From Ktedonobacteraceae bacterium (lineage in GTDB: Bacteria > Chloroflexota > Ktedonobacteria > Ktedonobacterales > Ktedonobacteraceae), in the NCBI GenBank assembly GCA_014896635.1, contig JADBKA010000119.1, positions 1-13,575 of the forward strand: DNA of 13,575 nucleotides, in the 5' to 3' direction. This document shows, piece after piece, positions 11,709-13,575 of this stretch. The notes beneath the pieces are model-generated. The model was not told the DNA's origin and ran no database searches. It saw nothing but the letters and a program-made list of their open reading frames with translations. The translations under genes and the position numbers were made by a program. Position 1 is the stretch's first letter. Each line of letters begins with the position of its first letter.

Positions 11709-12938
11709 GTGAAACGCCTGCTGCGTACGCAGATTCTCTTTCTTGTGCGTCTGCTAGGCGCGCCAGGGGCTTTACTGGCACAGAGTCGGAGACAGTATGC
11801 ACCTCACGACACTCCTCGCATTCTGCTGGTACGTCCCGATCACCTGGGTGATCTTGTGATGACGACGCCGATTCTGCACGCACTCAAAGTACAGATCCCG
11901 CAGGCTCACATCACAATGATGGTCGGTCCCTGGTCGCGTGAGGTCGTCGCGCGCCATCCTGCCATCGACGACCTCATCACCTGTCGCTTCCCCGGCTTCC
12001 AGCGTGCAGCTCAACATCCTCTCGCGCCCTATCTCTTACTGCTCAAGACTGCGCGCCAGCTACGGCAGGGTCATTACGATCTGGCGATCAACCTGCGTCC
12101 CGATTTCTGGTGGGGAGCCGCTCTGCTCTATCTCGCAGGCATCCCGCAGCGCATCGGCTACGCTATCACGCCCGGCACATCATTCCTTACTCATGCACTG
12201 CCTTTCCCGCCCCACGAACACGCCGCCGTTTCTAATCTCCGCCTTGCCAGCGCCGCTCTGCAAGCAATGAACCATGCCGGGCTTGCAGAACCCTGGACCC
12301 CCGAACGCTACCCGCTGGCCTTTACGCCAACTCCGCAGGAACGTGCATGGGTCTCGCAGCAACTGGCACAGGCAGGCATCGCTGCACATACGCCGCTCGC
12401 CGTCATCCACCCCGGCAGCGGAGCGGCGGTGAAACTCTGGCGCGCGCAGGCATGGGGACACATCGCCAACTGGCTTACAACTACACAGGTGTCCAATGCT
12501 CCTGTACGTATCGTGCTGACCGGCACAGCCTCAGAACGCCCCTTGCTCTCTGCGGTGGCACAGGAGATACGCGGCGAGCCTGTTATTTTCGATCAGATGA
12601 CGGTGGGCCAGCTCGCAGCACTGCTCGGTCGCGCCCAGATCGTGCTGGGAGTCGATAACGGCCCGCTGCATCTGGCAGTTGCGCAAAATACTCCTACGCT
12701 CCAGATCTTCGGTCCAACCGACGCCCGTATCTTCGGTCCCTGGGGACCTTCTGGACGCCATGTCGTGATCACCGCTACTCGCCGCTGCCCGGACTGCCCG
12801 GCCATCCCCTGCGGACGCCTCGACCTCAGTGTACAAGAACTGCCTGCTCATCCCTGCGTCAGCCTGATTACAGAGCAAGAGGTTGAAGTGGCCATCAGCA
12901 AGCTACTCAACAGAGAGAGCGAAACAGCCAGGCAATAG
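11709..12938 (+). CDS. Glycosyltransferase family 9 (heptosyltransferase-like)
   Basis: The 409-residue protein has the GT-B plan of GT9: N-terminal 'RILLVRPDHLGDLVMTTPIL' (37-56) with the conserved GD (47-48), 'DLAINLRPDFWWGAALL' (124-140), the nucleotide-sugar domain with 'HPGSGAAVKLW' (234-244), and 'VLGVDNGPLHLAVA' (312-325) with D316. A Cys cluster near the end (C360, C363, C368, C383) matches a C.PC...C...HPC pattern common in GT9. The family transfers heptose or other sugars from ADP/UDP-type donors; the acceptor is unknown and need not be LPS. A hydrophobic N-terminal stretch (8-24) may hold it at the membrane. GTG 11709 follows GAAGGGG by seven bases; the ATG at 11704 is out of frame. 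Confidence 0.88.
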   Translation: MKRLLRTQILFLVRLLGAPGALLAQSRRQYAPHDTPRILLVRPDHLGDLVMTTPILHALKVQIPQAHITMMVGPWSREVVARHPAIDDLITCRFPGFQRAAQHPLAPYLLLLKTARQLRQGHYDLAINLRPDFWWGAALLYLAGIPQRIGYAITPGTSFLTHALPFPPHEHAAVSNLRLASAALQAMNHAGLAEPWTPERYPLAFTPTPQERAWVSQQLAQAGIAAHTPLAVIHPGSGAAVKLWRAQAWGHIANWLTTTQVSNAPVRIVLTGTASERPLLSAVAQEIRGEPVIFDQMTVGQLAALLGRAQIVLGVDNGPLHLAVAQNTPTLQIFGPTDARIFGPWGPSGRHVVITATRRCPDCPAIPCGRLDLSVQELPAHPCVSLITEQEVEVAISKLLNRESETARQ

Positions 12939-12996
12939 CCTGCCTACCTCGCCTACAGATCCTGGCAAGCAACAGCCGCCGTTAAAAGCTCATGCC

Positions 12997-13575
12997 TCAG
13001 GCAACCGATGTCTTGCCCATCTGTGCAGACAGCGAGAAGCGATTCAGGCGAAAACGATCAAGCGGAACAGGCGGTTCTCTCCCACCAAGCATACTACTGA
13101 TCATCTCACCGAGCAAAAGACCAAATTTAAAGGCATGACCGGACATGCCGGCAGCAAAAACTACTCGCGGATCACCCGGCACAGCATCCAGGATGAAATC
13201 CTCATCCTGGCTCATGTCATAGATACAGGCATCAACATGCACCAGATCAGCATGTAGTAAATCTGGCAATAGCTCACATAGACGATTCTTTATGAAAGCA
13301 ACGGCGTTCTGATCTACTACCGGCACAGCATCCGGGTCAACTGGCGGGCCGGCTCTGTGCGAAGTTGCCTTCAACCAGGCCGGGCCTTCACCGGTGCAGG
13401 TGTTACACAGGGGAAAACCATAGAGGTCATCGGCGATAAAGGATGGGAAGTTATCCACTTTGAAAGCGTTCGCTGGCAAACCGGTAAAATAGAGCAGGTA
13501 TTGCCGGGTTAAACGCACAGGCAGATGGAGTTCGCCCAGGAGACGATGCACCCAGGGTCCGACGGCCAGCACCAC
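12997..13575 (-). CDS. FAD-dependent amine oxidase, sarcosine oxidase / N-methyltryptophan oxidase type, C-terminal part
   Basis: The frame is open from the right edge to a TGA at 12999-12997 and gives the last 192 residues; the FAD-binding N-terminus lies outside the window. 'VLAVGPWVHRLL' at the start, then 'CIYDMSQDEDFILDAVPG' and 'AAGMSGHAFKFGLLLGEM', are the C-terminal signatures of monomeric sarcosine oxidase-like enzymes. The Cys of the 'ACIYDMS' motif is at the place that binds FAD covalently in that family. Such enzymes oxidise secondary amino acids to the demethylated product with formaldehyde and H2O2, but members also include pipecolate and fructosyl-amino-acid oxidases, so the substrate is open. 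It converges on the GT9 gene 58 bases away; only a 5-bp CAGGC/GCCTG stem (12929-12942) lies between them. Confidence 0.88.
   Translation of the reverse strand: MVLAVGPWVHRLLGELHLPVRLTRQYLLYFTGLPANAFKVDNFPSFIADDLYGFPLCNTCTGEGPAWLKATSHRAGPPVDPDAVPVVDQNAVAFIKNRLCELLPDLLHADLVHVDACIYDMSQDEDFILDAVPGDPRVVFAAGMSGHAFKFGLLLGEMISSMLGGREPPVPLDRFRLNRFSLSAQMGKTSVA

Noticed and set aside
12929..12942. CAGGC/GCCTG stem as terminator of the GT9 gene
   Set aside because: It is short, overlaps the stop codon and lacks a T-tract; termination here cannot be supported.

Overview
The window carries ordinary chromosomal genes of a bacterium with a moderate-to-high GC content. The gene set and protein styles fit the Chloroflexota, probably the Ktedonobacteria: a YacL-type PIN/TRAM membrane protein followed by ispD-ispF, a one-helix TatA next to a pterin dehydratase, a small DUF5679-like zinc protein, and several proteins recognisable only by fold. 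This placement is inferred from content; no rRNA or marker comparison was possible. I saw no IS element, phage gene, CRISPR array, tRNA or rRNA.

Layout. 1-102: tail of an unidentified plus-strand gene. 103-585: a good sigma-A type promoter (221-249) and a long leader with three strong hairpins, then the PIN/TRAM gene (586-1749) and a textbook terminator (1763-1795). 1907-3087: ispD and ispF with an ATGA overlap. 3125-3828 (minus): tatA and a pterin-4a-carbinolamine dehydratase gene joined by a TAATG overlap. 3829-4208: a divergent promoter region with an orphan terminator that may end a small RNA, then a single-pass extracytoplasmic protein (4209-4934). 5004-6758 (minus): a XerC/D-type recombinase gene and a purine nucleoside phosphorylase gene, ended by a large hairpin. 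7055-7840: an unassigned TIM-barrel-like protein. 7939-8913 (minus): a glycoside-hydrolase-like TIM-barrel protein. 9182-10111: ispE. 10311-10469: the small two-CxxC protein. 10470-10762: structured intergenic DNA with a strong promoter. 10763-11647: a coiled-coil/zinc-ribbon/proline-rich protein. 11709-12938: a GT9-family glycosyltransferase. 12997 to the right edge (minus): the C-terminal part of a sarcosine-oxidase-like flavoprotein.

How the genes relate. Three enzymes of the MEP isoprenoid pathway (IspD, IspE, IspF; steps 3 to 5) lie within about 8 kb, but IspE is a separate unit. PIN/TRAM-ispD-ispF repeats the yacL-ispD-ispF order of Bacillus, and recombinase-punA resembles ripX(xerD)-drm-pupG with drm missing. 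No multi-gene defence, secretion or biosynthetic system is visible. The parts that remain unexplained are non-coding: the PIN/TRAM leader, the orphan terminator at 4020-4060, the repeated 9-mers around the 7055 promoter, and the 10470-10700 hairpin cluster. The two TIM-barrel proteins also have no assigned reaction.
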